Assembly (NCBI GenBank): GCA_021396245.1
Contig: WNYE01000019.1
Coordinates: 310,001-374,000 of the forward strand
Reading direction: 5' to 3'
From: Sporothrix humicola
Lineage: Eukaryota > Ascomycota > Sordariomycetes > Ophiostomatales > Ophiostomataceae
DNA length: 64,000 nucleotides
The position numbers were made by a program, and so were the translations under genes. Each line of letters opens with the position of its first letter. The first letter of the stretch is position 1. Positions 46,489 to 60,200 of the stretch are shown here, one piece after another. The notes beneath the pieces were generated by a model, which was not told the origin of the DNA, did no database searches, and was given only the letters and a program-made list of their open reading frames with translations.

Positions 46489-49158
46489 CGCTCCCGTAAT
46501 ATCCGCCAAAGATAGCCAAGGTAATCGTCTTACGCCCGCCACGGCGGAGCAGGAAACAATGGGAGAAAATGGCAGAGTTGAAACAAAAGAAGTAAAATGC
46601 AGTAAGTCAAAAGAGGAAATAAAGGTAAGTGAACGAACGGAACACTACGACGGAGACAACGCTCGAGTCCGAAGTTGAGTCCGACCTACATTCGCCGTAG
46701 AGACAAAAGAGAAGGAGGCTGCGAGGTATTGAGATTCCAGCGAATGGCAGGTTTCGTTTTGCTGTCGTTGAAGTGGTACCGCCTTGCAGTGTGTTTGGTT
46801 TCTTTCCTTTTCGGTCACGGCGTGCATATGAGGGATAAAGAAGAGCCACAGCATTCATGAAATTCAAAGAAATATACAGCAAAAAAAAGAAGGAAAAAAC
46901 AAGTATGAGAAGACTCATGGGAATGCCTCGCAACTGCAATGTAGACACACAGACAGAGCACTACCTTCCTGTCTTGCTTCGGTCAATTTTTCGAGAGTCT
47001 GTCGAGACGCAGATTCCCCGCGGCCGATATTGTCCGTTACAGTGTTAGAAAAGCCCGAGAAGCACGGGGAATGGACGCTGGTCCCAAAACAGGCAATAGT
47101 CGGACAGAGTCCGCCCTGGTCGCCTTTTCTTCGTCTTTTTTCGCGCGACGGTCCCCGAAGGCTCGAGCTTGTTGAAGCCCAATGATTGAGACAGAGAGTG
47201 TTCAAGGACATCATCCCAAACAAGGAGCTCAGCCCGGCGCGCGCGGCTTGCGTCATTACAGTGGGCGCAGGGCAACAGACAGCACACATACAAGCAAGAA
47301 AAGAAAAGTAAAAAGAAATTCATGAGGGACATCGACTGACCAGTCAGCGTCCAGGCCACCACGAACAGCCTTCCATTTTTGGTCTTTGGTCGTCTTTGGT
47401 CTTGTTCTCTTGTCTCTGTCAGAGTCCCCTGCCTTTCCGTCCCGCGTGTTTTTTCTGGACCGTTTTGCCGCCTTGCCTTTGGCAGGGGTTTCGGTCAAAG
47501 TGACCATCGAGCCTGGCAGCCCGGTTTTAGCACCGCCCTTGTGCCACTTGGGTGGCAGAGTGGCACCCAAGAAAAGGGAACATGGCCTCTGGCACTCTAT
47601 TGTCGATCCCTGTCCATAGGGCGCCCGTCTCACTCTGCAGATCTCTCACAGTCACTCTCCAGTCATTTTTCTGTGTTTCTCGGTCACTCAACCATTCGCT
47701 CGCACCCGAAGCATAACGCTTTTCCAGGGCTCGAGCTTTTAGAGCTTTTAGGGCCACAGGGCCTCAATGACAGTGGGGTGGTGGACCGGCTACAGGGGTT
47801 GCTCGTGGTTTTTTTTGGGGGGTTTTTTTGGGGGGGTTTTTGGTGTCTCTTTCCTTGAAAGAATGAAAGACGAGTCTTAAATGACAAGATTTCTAGCCTC
47901 AACAGGTCCCGCTGTACGCAGATCTCGGGGTCTGACAAGGCTCCATCGTCATCTTGACTTTGATATCGACGGCGATTGTTTGATATTTTTGTCGATTGTG
48001 GGATTGTGGCCTCGTTTTTCTCATGTTAGCCTGTTGTTGTTTTCGTTTTTCTACTTTTTTCTCCTTTGTCTTCTCCATCATCATCTCCATCTCGTCATGT
48101 CTATCATGACCATGATCCCTTCACGCCTCGCCGATTGGCGTATATCCAACGGTGGTTTTAAGGCGTGCATTTTACTTCATCCATTTTAAAATGACTACGT
48201 ATTAGTCTCGGCCACTACTTGTTGAAGCTTCTCCATTCAGATGCACTTCCACGTCGTAAAACTGCCAGCACAGACTCATAAGATCGTACGTCGTACGAGT
48301 TCAGGCAATCTGCAAACACGTTGCGAGCTTCCATTTTCTTCTAGTGCCGTGGCCCGGACTCTCGCCTAGCCCTATTCTCACTTCGTCGCCGTTTCCCGTG
48401 TCTCGATGCACCAGGAAGTCTTGTTGAAGTCTCCATCGCCATCTCCAATATGGAACATTTCCCGTGCCAAGTAACTCACAATGTCCCATCACATCGCCAC
48501 AGCGGTTTGAGGCTGCAAAGCTACCAAGCTCCGGATAGTTTTGTTCCTTCCCTTGCCTATCATCATGTCCATTATTTTGACTTTTGATTTCCTCTCTTTC
48601 ACTTTTTCCCTTTCCTCACTCTTCTTTCTCTCCATAAACCCCTGCACGCCGCGTGGAAGACGGAGCTTGCGGCGGAGACAAGAAAAGCGGCCCAAAAAGT
48701 ACGAGTATCTCTATCGGGCGGCATCTTTTCCGTCTTCTCTTTGACTGAGTATGTTGTGTGTCTCTTCATCACGTTTGGAGATTGTTGTCCTGTTAAGTCT
48801 TAGTCTTTATTTTTGTTTCGTTCTTGACATCTCGAACCGTTGTTTTTAAACTTGTTCCCTCTCGGCTGTTTTGCTCTTTTTGAATAGCCGCAGGGCTAGT
48901 TCGGCAAGCATCTGTGCAAATGTGAAGTACGTCGTACTGTACGTTGCATGTCGCCGTAAAAATTATGTGCTACAGAATTAAGTAACAGAACAATATGCAG
49001 GCTGGATGAATGAACACAGCAGGCATCTCGAATCTCGAAGACCGGGTTAGGAAACAGAGAGCCGGCAGGGTGCCTGTCAATGGGACGCTGTTAGCGAGTA
49101 GCGTCACATTGCGGCGGTTGCGAGAGAACAGGCATAGAACGGGCAACACGGGCACAAA

Positions 49159-49185
49159 AGGGCAGAAGGGGCAGAAGGGGCAGAA
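49159..49185. repeat. Tandem repeat, GGGGCAGAA x 3
   Basis: Three 9-bp copies, the first with one mismatch. Confidence 0.85.
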
Positions 49186-52100
49186 ACCAGAGCCAGAGAC
49201 ACAAACAACAGGTTCAGTGCAACGCAAGCACGGTGACAGTGACTTTGCTGGGCCGTCTGGCCGGCGGCGTTGTCTTTCTGTGCCGGTTCCTGGTCGAGCC
49301 TGGCCACTCATGTTTCTCTGTTTTCTTTGGTTTCGTTAGCTTCTTTGATTTTCTTTGATTTTCTCTGATCTCCCCTGGCATCTTGGGCCTCTTCTCTGAC
49401 TGTAACAGCAATATCTTGCGATCTGGTTCGTTGGCGTGGCTGTTCCTGGCTCCTTTGGCCAAGCCACACTTGCACTGTAATACTCTTAACGGCCCTTTTT
49501 TGTTCCTCTTCACTGTTAATTTGCTATTCTTTGCCTATTCTTCAGTAATCTGCACAGTTCTTGAGCACGCACGCCACAACGGGGAGAACCCAAAACAGCG
49601 GCGCGAGGCGTTTTTTGTTGCTTCTTCAGTGGTGCTCTGTTGTTTATTGTTCCTTCAAACCAAACTATCTTCAAAGTCACCGATGAGCAAAGTCACAATC
49701 AACGCTCCGACCACTTCCAATTTCCACGTTTTCTCATCACCCGAATCACTCCAGTCGTCCTGGGCCGAGCATCCCGTCTCTTCTCTTCTTCATCTTGTTT
49801 CTGAATAATACATCTCACATCTTGATTACGTAGACTCTTAGTTGGTGCGATCGGGACATTGGGCACGTTTTTCCTCCGATGCTCGACCGTTTCTTTCTGT
49901 TTTCCTTGCTTCATTCAGGTGTCTGACACCTTGGTAATCTCCCACTTTGTGCCGCTTTGCTCTCTCTCATTGGCTTTCCCCAGCTTTCTTAAACCGCTAC
50001 GGACTTCTCCGTGACACTAACAACGGTGCCACACCCACTAACACCACTAACACTGCTAGCAGTGTCAATAATAGGCTAGCGCACCGTTGCAACAGCTAAC
50101 GTTTGCCAGCCTGTCTGTCTCCTCTTTTTATTTATTTTTATTTTTTATCTCCTATTTTTTAGATTTTCTATCCGCTTTTCCTCCCTTCAACCCTGTCAGT
50201 TTTGTTGCAACGAAAATGGGGCTCTTGCCCACTGCTCGTGCACCAGCAAAATGCCAACAAGTGCCAGCTCACACAAGCTCACCAACTCCTCTGTAAAATT
50301 CTTTTTCTTCTCTTCTGTTCTGCTTACGAAACCCCGTCCGTTTCCCCGTCCTATCCTTGACAGATAACCCGTGGAACACTTTTATCACATCACCCTCCCA
50401 AGGCCCCCCTGCTCTCCTTACTCATCTCACTTGGTGTGAACAGACTCACTCACACATAAACCCATAATAAACCCCACACGATATACGGAAGATACGAAGA
50501 GCCGGGCACTGTCAGGGGGGCCCCCAAAAGGTAAAAGGTGGAGGTGAGAGTGCGGAATGGAGGGAAGCAAGACGAGAGATGGAAGCAATGCGAGGCCCGG
50601 AGACAAGAGCCTCTCAAATCCGTGTAGGAAGCACCCTGCAACAAAAAAAAAATCAAGACAGACAGGAGGCAGGAGACATATGAATCAGGGTACAAGCGAA
50701 GGAAGAGAAAAGCGGCCAAGGAACGGAGGACGGAATTCGGAAAGGAATAGGGCAGACAAAGGGAGGAGCGAGCTACCAGAGGAAGCTATCAACAGACCAA
50801 GCTGCAAGCTGCAACGACGGACGACCTAGCTTCTTAGGCAGATGCAAGAAAGAAGAAAAAAAAAAAGAAAAAAAAACTGCCAAAATGGCCGATCATCCGA
50901 TTTCGTGCGAGATTTGATTTTGCATTCACATCCAGCTCTTCTGAGTGCCAGGCCTCTGGGCACTTGACAAGAATTTTGTTTGGTTTGTAAGTGTGTCTGG
51001 CTGCCTGACCGGCGCCTAATTTGTCCAATGGAAAATCAGGGCGGATAACCCGACCAAAATGATGGAAAGACAAGCAAACTATTACCAAGCTGTTTTTTTT
51101 TTATCAAAAGACTACGCATCATCTACGGCCAGTTTTGCCGGCGTGCTAAGCTAACTTGGCCGTTTGGATGCCCTCTTGTTGATTTTACTGTCTGCATAAT
51201 TTACCAAAATAGAGAGGCAGAAATTCGTCTGAAAATATTTGAAAATAGACAAAGAAAACAAATAACAACGAAAAATACGGTCTGTCCGTGGGCAGCCAAT
51301 GGCTATGCATAACTGGGGCAAGGCTGGTACGCGGTTATGTAAGGCGAAGCACGTGTGGCTGGGCAGAAGAGAAGAAGAAAAAAAGGAACAACCGCCAGTT
51401 TCCCTCACCTTTTATTTCTTGACCTCTATGGGAGGCCCTGGGGTGACCTCCCCAGCCACACCTGCTGGGCCAGGGTCTTGTTGGCCGAGATCTCTTCAGT
51501 TGGGCTGGTCAGGATGGCCTTCCTAGCAAGCCACAGGGTTGACCACTGAGCATAGCCCTGTGAGTGCAAGGCTTTCTTGGCTATTTTGGACCGTCTGAAC
51601 TTGTGTTGACTTGTGGCTGGTGAAAACGGCCTTGGACTCAATGCAAACGTTACTCTGTAGTACACTCCGTACAAGTTTATTTTTTTACGAGCTGCTTTTG
51701 AGTTTATTTCCAAGCATTTTTCGAGAAGTCTAAAGAGAATATTCAAAAAATCACAATGCGTAGGCCGTATTGTCAAAAACAAAACTCGTACGAGATGAGA
51801 GTCATTGGTGGGGCACAGCAAAAACGAGTCCTTGATGTGAGGACAGCCATTGGCCGGCTCGGACTATGGACCGTTTCTGTCCTTGTGAAGATTATGCGGC
51901 GCAAAACCCAAAAACGCACGGCGCACTGTGAGAGCTGAGGGAGACTGGGATGATCACGGTATTTTTCTGTATTTTCCGTGTTATTACAGGCATCATTCGT
52001 TGCTTGAAAATCAAAATCAAAATCAAAACCAGAGCTATCCAGAGCCAAATGTAAATCAAAATACGAGGCAACAAAAACAGCATAAAGATAGGAAACTCAT

Positions 52101-52777
52101 GTTCCGTCTCACACCGAAAATGCGGGCACCAAATGAGTGAAAAATGCATGAGAAAGGACATCGACCAAAATAATCTTACAACAAAAAGAAAGAATTGAGA
52201 ACAGACAGTAGACTACTGCAGGCCGTTGCGAAAATCGCTTGGTGCATCGGGCTTGAAGCTGCATGCGGTTCTAGGCTCAGACAGACGAGAGCAGATTTGG
52301 GGTTTTCTTATTTAATTTTATTTAATTTTTGTGGTATGAGAAATATGAGAAAAGCCTCTCTTTTGACATTTCCCCGACTTCTCGACACACAAACTCCAGC
52401 AAAACAGGTGAGGGCACACCCAAAAAGTTGCGGTCAAGTTAACAGACGTGATCCGAGTTAAAGAGCGGGGCAGCGGGGCAAGGAAAGGGACAAGAAAATA
52501 CCCCAATTATTACTGTGTATTGGAGCAAGGACGGAAAGGGCGCTGAAGAATAAGTCAGTCTATTTCATGCACCTGGGGAGTCGGAGACTCAGGGCCTGGG
52601 CTGCACCTGCTGCAGGCTTGGCTTGTCCTGGCTTGCATGCTGTTGCATTTGCCCTGCAGGTGGACATGGACGTGTGGACATGGAAGGGTGGACATGAAAA
52701 GGTGGGATGGTGGAGGCTGGAGGCTGGACCTGAGCCTTTTTGGTTCGGTTAAAGAAGGGCGGAAGGACGTGAGATTG

Positions 52778-52816
52778 GTGCTGAGAGCGAGTGCTGAGAG
52801 CGGGTGCTGAGAGCTG
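52778..52816. repeat. Tandem repeat, GTGCTGAGAGCGG x 3
   Basis: Three copies of a 13-bp unit with one or two end mismatches. Confidence 0.85.
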
Positions 52817-55800
52817 GGTATGGAGAAAAGAGTGGTGAGAGATGGAGTACATCAGCTTGCATGTGTGGGACGTGAGACGGAAAGTATTGGATGAGATGAG
52901 AAGCTTCTTCGGAGAGTTAAAATGCTTCAGAAAATACAATTTGATAACATAAGCATTTTGGAGAGTTTTTGTTTACTACAGTAGACCTTTTAATTGTCTC
53001 ATTGTTAAGTAGAATTAAAACCCGGGTTTATTTTGAATTATTTACGATGGCTGCTCACTTGTTTGGTTTGTTTTGAAATTAACGGTGAAATGTGTCCTTA
53101 TTTTTTGTGAAAATACAGTAGAATCCAAAACCAGACAAGGAATTATCTCAACATGTGCCATGAAATAAAAATAAGAATCAAAACACCATGTCCAGACATG
53201 AATCAAACGAGTATTATTTCCACATGTTGCATGTTGTATTGCTTGCCCAAATTGCCGCGTTTGGGGGCCAAAAATAAAGAGAGCGAGACGTAAATGCAAA
53301 TGGCGGAGACCGAGAGCATCACTCAAAGACAACATGGCACCACACAACTCGGTTGATTCGGCTGACTCGGGCATACTGAGAATGAGGATAACCGTGTATG
53401 TTAATGTTGACGTTGACGTTGCCTTTGATGTTGGCCAGACACAAGGTCGCCGAATGCACATGCCACACAGTGACAGGCTGTTGTACCTGAGATTCATCGC
53501 GATATTCGCTTTGATATCCATTTATGTCCATCTCGATATTCAATCTACGCCCGGCCGCCCAAAACCACTCAAAAACACATGGCCACTGCGTCTGCCAAGG
53601 GCCGTTGGCCGTTGATAAAAAAGACCGAGAAACATAAAAGGGACAAAACGACAGAAAAGTCGGGGAACGAGGACACCGTGGGGGCGGAAAACAAACAAGG
53701 CCGGGCATCATGAGAAGCAAAACAGGCGAGTTTTGTCACAACGAAGTATTATTAGACACAATAAGAGACAATAGGCAAAGAACTACATCGCCGTTGGGGT
53801 CCAAATGCCAAGACTGGACAAGGCAACAGCTTTGAACCGGGCATGACCTAGAATAGCTCTTTGGCTTTTGGTGGTAGCACTTTGCAGCAAACCCTCACCT
53901 CGTTCTCGCTTCACATTATATTCCCTATTTCTGTGCCGCAGTGACTTGTCGGGGTACGCGATCCGCGTTGTGGTTCGGTGGTTGGTTGTGCAGGTTTCTT
54001 TGGAGGTGCTCGGACGGAAAGCTCCCCTCGGTACTGGTCCCTACAGGGTAGCAGCAGAAAAGCAGCAAATGGGGCAGCAAAATGGAGCACAAGAAACAGC
54101 ACAGTGTTGTAGAGTTACAGCGGAGGGGCACAGCTTACTTTCTGCCATGATGACAGAGATTGTGGTCATACAGGCAAATAGAAAAAATCGACTGTTGTTG
54201 ATGGCTGTACGACGTGCTTGTACGGGTATTATCTTTCATGAACTATTTGCTTGTTCACTTGTTTAATCATTCAGAAATCTGGTGATTGTTCTTCATCACT
54301 GCACATCATCGCTCAGCCTCGATTGTGCAACGGGAGAGAAATTCAAAATAAAAAGACAAAAGAAATGTGATATATCGAGCTGTGTAAACACTCACGGGAA
54401 AGATCAACAGTCCGCGAAAACGTGCAGGACAAGTAGATAGGTAAAACAATAAAGAGCATGTGGTCAATGACGTGGGTGGGGTGAAGACAATGGCAGTTGG
54501 CAGTCATGCATCATCGATAAAAAGAAACGGCAAAAAATAGAAATAAAAAAGAAACAATGTCAGCATGGGCAGTGAAGTGTGGGAAATCTGGCAAAATGAG
54601 GCGGCAGAGGCTGTCTGACGAACGCGAGCGGGCGAATCGGGAGCGAGGATTCGTCCTTGCTCTTCTTCTTGCCCTGCTGTCTTGCTTTCTTGTGTTAATA
54701 TCGAGTGCGTCGTACCTGTAAGTGAGATTTCGAGGTACACACCTCGACAGTGAGCCGATGCGGGTTGTGGATGTACCCCTCTTTTTCGACTTTGTAGGGT
54801 GTAATAATACATACTCAGATACTGTACATCCAGAACAGCAACGAACCGTCTGTGGCTTTGCCCACGTTACGTCAAACCAAAACGGCTCGGAACACCAGGA
54901 CAGGACCTAACCCAGGCTTTTGAGGTTTGAGTTCCATTCAAGCTCACAAAGGAGGTACTTGGAACCCACTATTCTGTCAGACACCTTTTTCGGAAACTTT
55001 TGTCGATGGCCGTCAGAAATCAACGATATTTACTTGGTATCTGCCTGTATCTACGATGTACCTGTCCGACCAGTCGCAACAAGAGACGAGGAACAAAATA
55101 CAAAATACAAAATACACAGAAAAAGACGGAACTAAACCTCCAAAAGAAGGCGGAGCGGAGCGGCCGGATGCAAAAGCGAGTATCAAGGGACCGAGTCCAT
55201 ATTAATCCGAGAGAAGGCAAAGGTAAACAACTAAACTACCAAAAGGCAAAAATACAAGATATGAAAAATTTGAGACTCAGGACTCTAGATTCACGTTGGA
55301 TCTAGATGCAATCACAGCCGGGAGGATCATGAAAGGCCAGATGGCAGATGAAAACGAAGATGGCTCAGCTGAAGATTCTATAGTTTACATATGAATTCTC
55401 AGGATTAAATAAACACGGATGGGATATGGCCCGTCCACCACATGTGCCTTGCATCGGGAGGATGAACGGACAGCAAAATGCAAATGCAATGTTGTTTGCA
55501 TGTACGAGCGGATGTTGACTCGTCGCTTGGCTCTTAAGTTTAAAAAAGGCTCTGCTAAGAGGGCTTCGTTACGAAATATCAGGAGGAATAATAGGAGTTT
55601 ATGAGAAACCCGGACGGGGTGTCGATCGCTGCTTATTTTAATTTGGTGGTGGTTGGTAGTGTTTGGACGAGATGATGACACCCACTGAGCAGTAATACAA
55701 CGTCGATAATGCCAATAGCAGTCCCGAATTAATAAGATCATGAGATATCAAACTAGCACGATCCTTGACCTCGTGATGTCTACGAGCAGAAATGAGGGAG

Positions 55801-57200
55801 AAAACAGACGAGATGCAATCTAGCGGTACCGACCGGGTAGTAAAAAGACGTGGGAGAGAAATAGGAAATAGGAAAATTAATTGCAAGTTGGGGGCTGATA
55901 GGAATTGAAATTGTATCTCAAATGGAACTGGAACTGGAACCATGGAAAGTTAACTGAACAAGGGACGTTGATTTGGAACAGCCACGCGGGACGAGGAGGA
56001 ACGTTGATATGAGCACGGTATTGTAGTGTGCAGCGTTAAATTTTGCAGGTATTTGAATTTTATTTATTAAGCTAGGTATTTGAAAAAGAAGGAGAGGGAA
56101 AGAGATGCAGCCCGCGGACAATAAATCAATAAGATGGCTATTAACACCACCCACCACCCGCATATTGCTCTGCCCGTGCGAGACAGGGCTGTGGGACGTC
56201 CAAAGTGCGGCTTGAAAGGTATGCAGACAATCGCAGCATTTGTTGCAGCCTCAATGTACCATTTGCTCGGCCATATTGTCTGTCAGTTGTCGCCTTGTGC
56301 CGTCCTTACCATATCGTACTATCATTCTATCAGTTTTGCTATCATCTGTTCCCATTCGGCCCCATCTATTCCCATTATTCCAATTATACTCTATTTCCTC
56401 CCGCCAGGCTGAGCAGTCAACCGGCGGCTCGTCGTTTTTATTGTTTACTCCGTAAACATCGCCGTCTCTCCCCCATATAAGGGCACTCGTTCCCTGCATT
56501 AGCCTCGTTTCTTTTTTTGTTGTTTACTCTGTCGACCGTTGAACCCTTTCTCTCTTTTTTTCGACTGCCCTGGCATTCCTCCGCCTTTTCACAAGTCACT
56601 CTTCCACGCAATACTACACCTGTCCTACCATGTGCACACATTTCTGTGACACGAGTGACAAGGACGCTGCCAGAATAGCGGCAGCAAAAGGCGGAGATTT
56701 GCTACGCTTTTTCTTCTCTCCAACATTCTAACATTCTCCACAACCAGACCGGTATATCCCTTCCAAGACGTTCTTCTCCCGTATTCCGTTGATCATCCGC
56801 TCCGACCGGTACCGATGCAGACACATTCTAAGTCTGTTCCACGTTTGTTGCATGTTCCTTTTCTATTCTTCTCTTTCTTTTCTTTCTTTTTTTGTTTCAC
56901 TCCGTACACCCGCGATCTTCCATTCTTCGCTGCTTTGATACTGCACTCGCTGTTCACTGGAAGGAGCCGGTAGTCCATTTGCCTGTAACGTCCGCCTTCC
57001 TTCTTTCGTCCTCCTGTGCTTCTGCCCTACCGTTCCTGCTTGTCCAATGTCCATCTGCCCTTTGCCTGCTATTCTTCATTCTACGGAGGTACTCCATCCT
57101 TCCTTCCATCGTGGGGGAGCAACACTTGCATATCGCCATAAGGCTGGAGTGACACCAGCGTAGGATCATAAAAAAGGAGCTGAAAGGGGATGGGAAGGGC

Positions 57201-60200
57201 TCCTAGGTGAATAAAATAAAGAGAATAAAAATTAAAATGAGCGAATTAAAGAGTAGATACTATCTCTCAGGCACGCGGTCCTAGAGCAGGTAAATTTGTC
57301 TGTATCCCCATGCATCGTAGCCTCTTGATTTTATGTGGTTATCAAGATTCAAGGGAAATAAAAAAGAACTTCGTTATCGTGCCGAAGAGTCATAACTGCA
57401 TCACATGGCCTAGACGCATGTCCTACAGAGGCAACGTTGAATATGTCAAGCCTTCCCCATACGAGCACATCCGCACATCCAGGACTTCCAAGCCACAACC
57501 AAGCTTTCCACGATAGTGGCCCGAGCCTCTTTTCCATCTACATGGAGCACTGTGCCTGCCCGAGAACATAGTACCTGACGTAGTGCTGCGGCGTGGTTGC
57601 TGGACAGACAGGAAAGGCTGCTCGTTATAGTTCTCTCTTTCCTTCTGCCAGTCTACTCTTCCTCTTCAGCGTCCTTGGTGTTGCCTATTTCACCTGGATA
57701 CCGGCCGTACTGAGTATCTTGCCCGCCATACTTTTTTGTCGGCCGCTTACACAGCCACCACCTCTGTCCCTTCACCTTGAAATTTGAATGAAGGGACGTG
57801 GGGAGACGCAGGAGAAGAAGGAGAAGGACGTCTTCCCGCCACGGCGAGCGGTTCGACTGTGACCACACCTTTTTTGCTACAGGACATAGTATTCACACAG
57901 TATGTATGCAGCATGGAATGGTCACGTTGACTATGCGACGTCTTGGGGAGCTGACTGGCAGCCTATTCTGCTGTCTGCTTTGCCACACCACATGGGCCGT
58001 ACTTTGTAGGGTGCTGTTACTATCGTCATTTTCTCGTAAAGTCCATGTGCCCCTATTTTGTGCATCAACTCTCGTCGCCTTTTGACTGCCTATCTTGTCG
58101 TCTCGTGCATCACTTGGTATTCAGGACCTTTATTTCTCATAAGTTCACATGATGCGTGGTTTATTCTTCTCCTAAGTGATCATTATTGATCCGTGTAGTA
58201 TAGGATGATATTGAAAATCAAATATTTAATTTTCATCAACTCGTATCTTTCAACATGCACGTGTTTTGGCCCCTTTTCCCTGCCCCTGATGACTCTACGG
58301 GACAGGACAAAGAACAGCGTACATCGTCAACATTACTTGTCCTTGTCGATGCATTGCTGCCCGATGAACGTGTGAAGTTATTTTATTTTCCTTTTTTTTT
58401 TTTTCCGAATATCCCTTGGGCTTGCTTTGATTTCCCTTTGATTTCTTCCTCACCTTCTCACCTGCAGGCACCCGTCCCTGGATGTTGCAGATCGGCCGGT
58501 CAGTTTGTGAACCCAGCCCTACGATTGGCGAGTCCACAATCCCCTGGGGCCCCTGCGTCTGTTGAAGTTTATGAAGAAGAAAGCAGGCTCATTTTTGAAG
58601 AAAAAAAAATACAATAAAATAAAAAGGGATTCTCTGAATATTCCGTAAAACCCAGTCCTCCTTTGGCTTTTGGCCTCCTTTTTTCAGTTTTGCTCCTTTT
58701 TCCGACGCCCTTTTCCATTTCCCGTCTCCGTGTCGTCCAAACACCCTGTCAAAGTCGAAAAGGCGCGTCGACGCCGCGAGTGGACCAGGTGGAACACGCG
58801 TGTGAGAGGAAGAATAGCTCGCCTCATAAGACAGGTCAGCAGGGTGGCAACCCTATTTGAGAAGGTAGGTGCGACGGCGAGCGAATGTAACACAAGAAAA
58901 CACAAGAAAGACACAAGACAAGTCTCTCTCTAGTCTCCCCACTGAGGCGACAGCTGTCTGTCGACTTCTTTTGACAAATGGAGACTTTTCTTTTGCCTGT
59001 CGCCCAGTCGTCTTTCGGTGGCATTTCAGAGCTGTCAGCACTAAGCCTGCCTATTTTTTGTGGTCCCACCGTCCACCGTCCACCGTCATGCTTCTTCTTT
59101 TTCTTGTCTTCTTTTTTCTTGCTTTGCAACTCCCTGCCAGCTGCCCAGCCTGCTCAAGGCCCACGGTTGGACAAGGCACAGGGATCTTGCGATGCTGGGA
59201 CTCTGCAGTAGGATTCTCTCTCTCTCTCTCAAAAAAAAAGAAGATCCAAAAGATCCCATTTCTACACAGCGATTGGCTGGAGCTGTGCAGCAGCTCATTC
59301 AAGAGTTAGATAAAATAAAACCAAAAAATCGGAAGGGCCTTGCATTAGGTTGACGGAGTCCTCTCCTTGAGCCTCGTTTTCATTTTCGCACATCGACCTA
59401 ACTCTCAACGGACATGTCGTAAATCAAAATGAGGCCAACGTGCATTGCTCTTGGACTATCATTATCTGATTTTTGGAGCTTCGTCTTCTTCTGCTTCCTC
59501 CTATTCCTCTTCTTCCTTCATATCCTGTCAGATTACTTGCATATCTGTCTAACATGTGTTTGTATGCCTAGACGGCCTCCACTGCATCGGCGACCTTTCA
59601 AGGTATGCATGTATAGAAGTGAACAAAAAACAAACAAAGCTAAGGTGAGTCTGACCGGGATCATCGACCAGGAAGACAGCTAGGAGGTAGTCCCAGTAAA
59701 GAAGCGTATTAGTCGCAAATGCATTTCCGCTTCCCAGCGTACGTAAGCTGCAGAATATAGGTGGTACTGGATTGGCGTCTTGCCGTGTTGCCGTGAATTA
59801 TATTTTGTGAGAATAAAGGATATCAAAATAGCACGGATATCAGGAGCATCGGCGACAAGATATTTTCTGGATCCTGTCATCATCGTGTTCCATTTTAGCT
59901 GGACGTGCTTTCTGACTGTGTAGACTACTGTTCATATTGTCTTTATTTTATTTCTTACGGTATTTTATGCCACCGGTGCAAGGTCGTACAGGGCAACACA
60001 GAGACATTATCACGGAAACATGCTTCGGCAGACCTGGGAGAGGTGCATGCATTCGACTGTGTCTAGGCGTATGCCAGCAAGTGCATGTTTGAAATCTATC
60101 TGTGACGAGGAGGATGGAAGTGTGGGAGAGAGTCAAAAATATGTCTATTTCATTAACACATGGCATTCAGCTTCCACCACAACCACATTCACTTGCACTA

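Larger units (their letters stand above)
37112..48200. other. Non-coding desert, part 3
   Basis: No supported gene in 11 kb. The longest frames (39167-39787 minus, 38569-39093 minus, 40624-41166 minus and 43904-44446 minus) look random. Contents include G runs at 37730-37739 and 38290-38300; small tandem repeats at 43112-43132, 44981-45004, 45781-45800 and 46465-46488; and a G/T block at about 47811-47841. All three exact TACTCCGTAC copies of the window are here, with three copies of TACGTCGTA in either orientation. Confidence 0.55.
48201..57200. other. Non-coding desert, part 4
   Basis: No supported gene in 9 kb. Small tandem repeats occur at 49159-49185, 52007-52026, 52778-52816 and 55093-55113, with a TGGACATG triplet at 52661-52696. 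TACGTCGTA lies at 48287 and 48928. Near-copies of TACTCCGTAC lie around 51664, 56446, 56899 and 57082. A long plus-strand pyrimidine-rich zone at about 56480-57110 resembles a transcript leader, but no open frame of interest follows it. Confidence 0.55.

Noticed and set aside
52408..52444. Intron-like GTGAGG to TTAACAG segment
   Set aside because: At 37 nt it is too short for an intron here, and no coding sequence flanks it.
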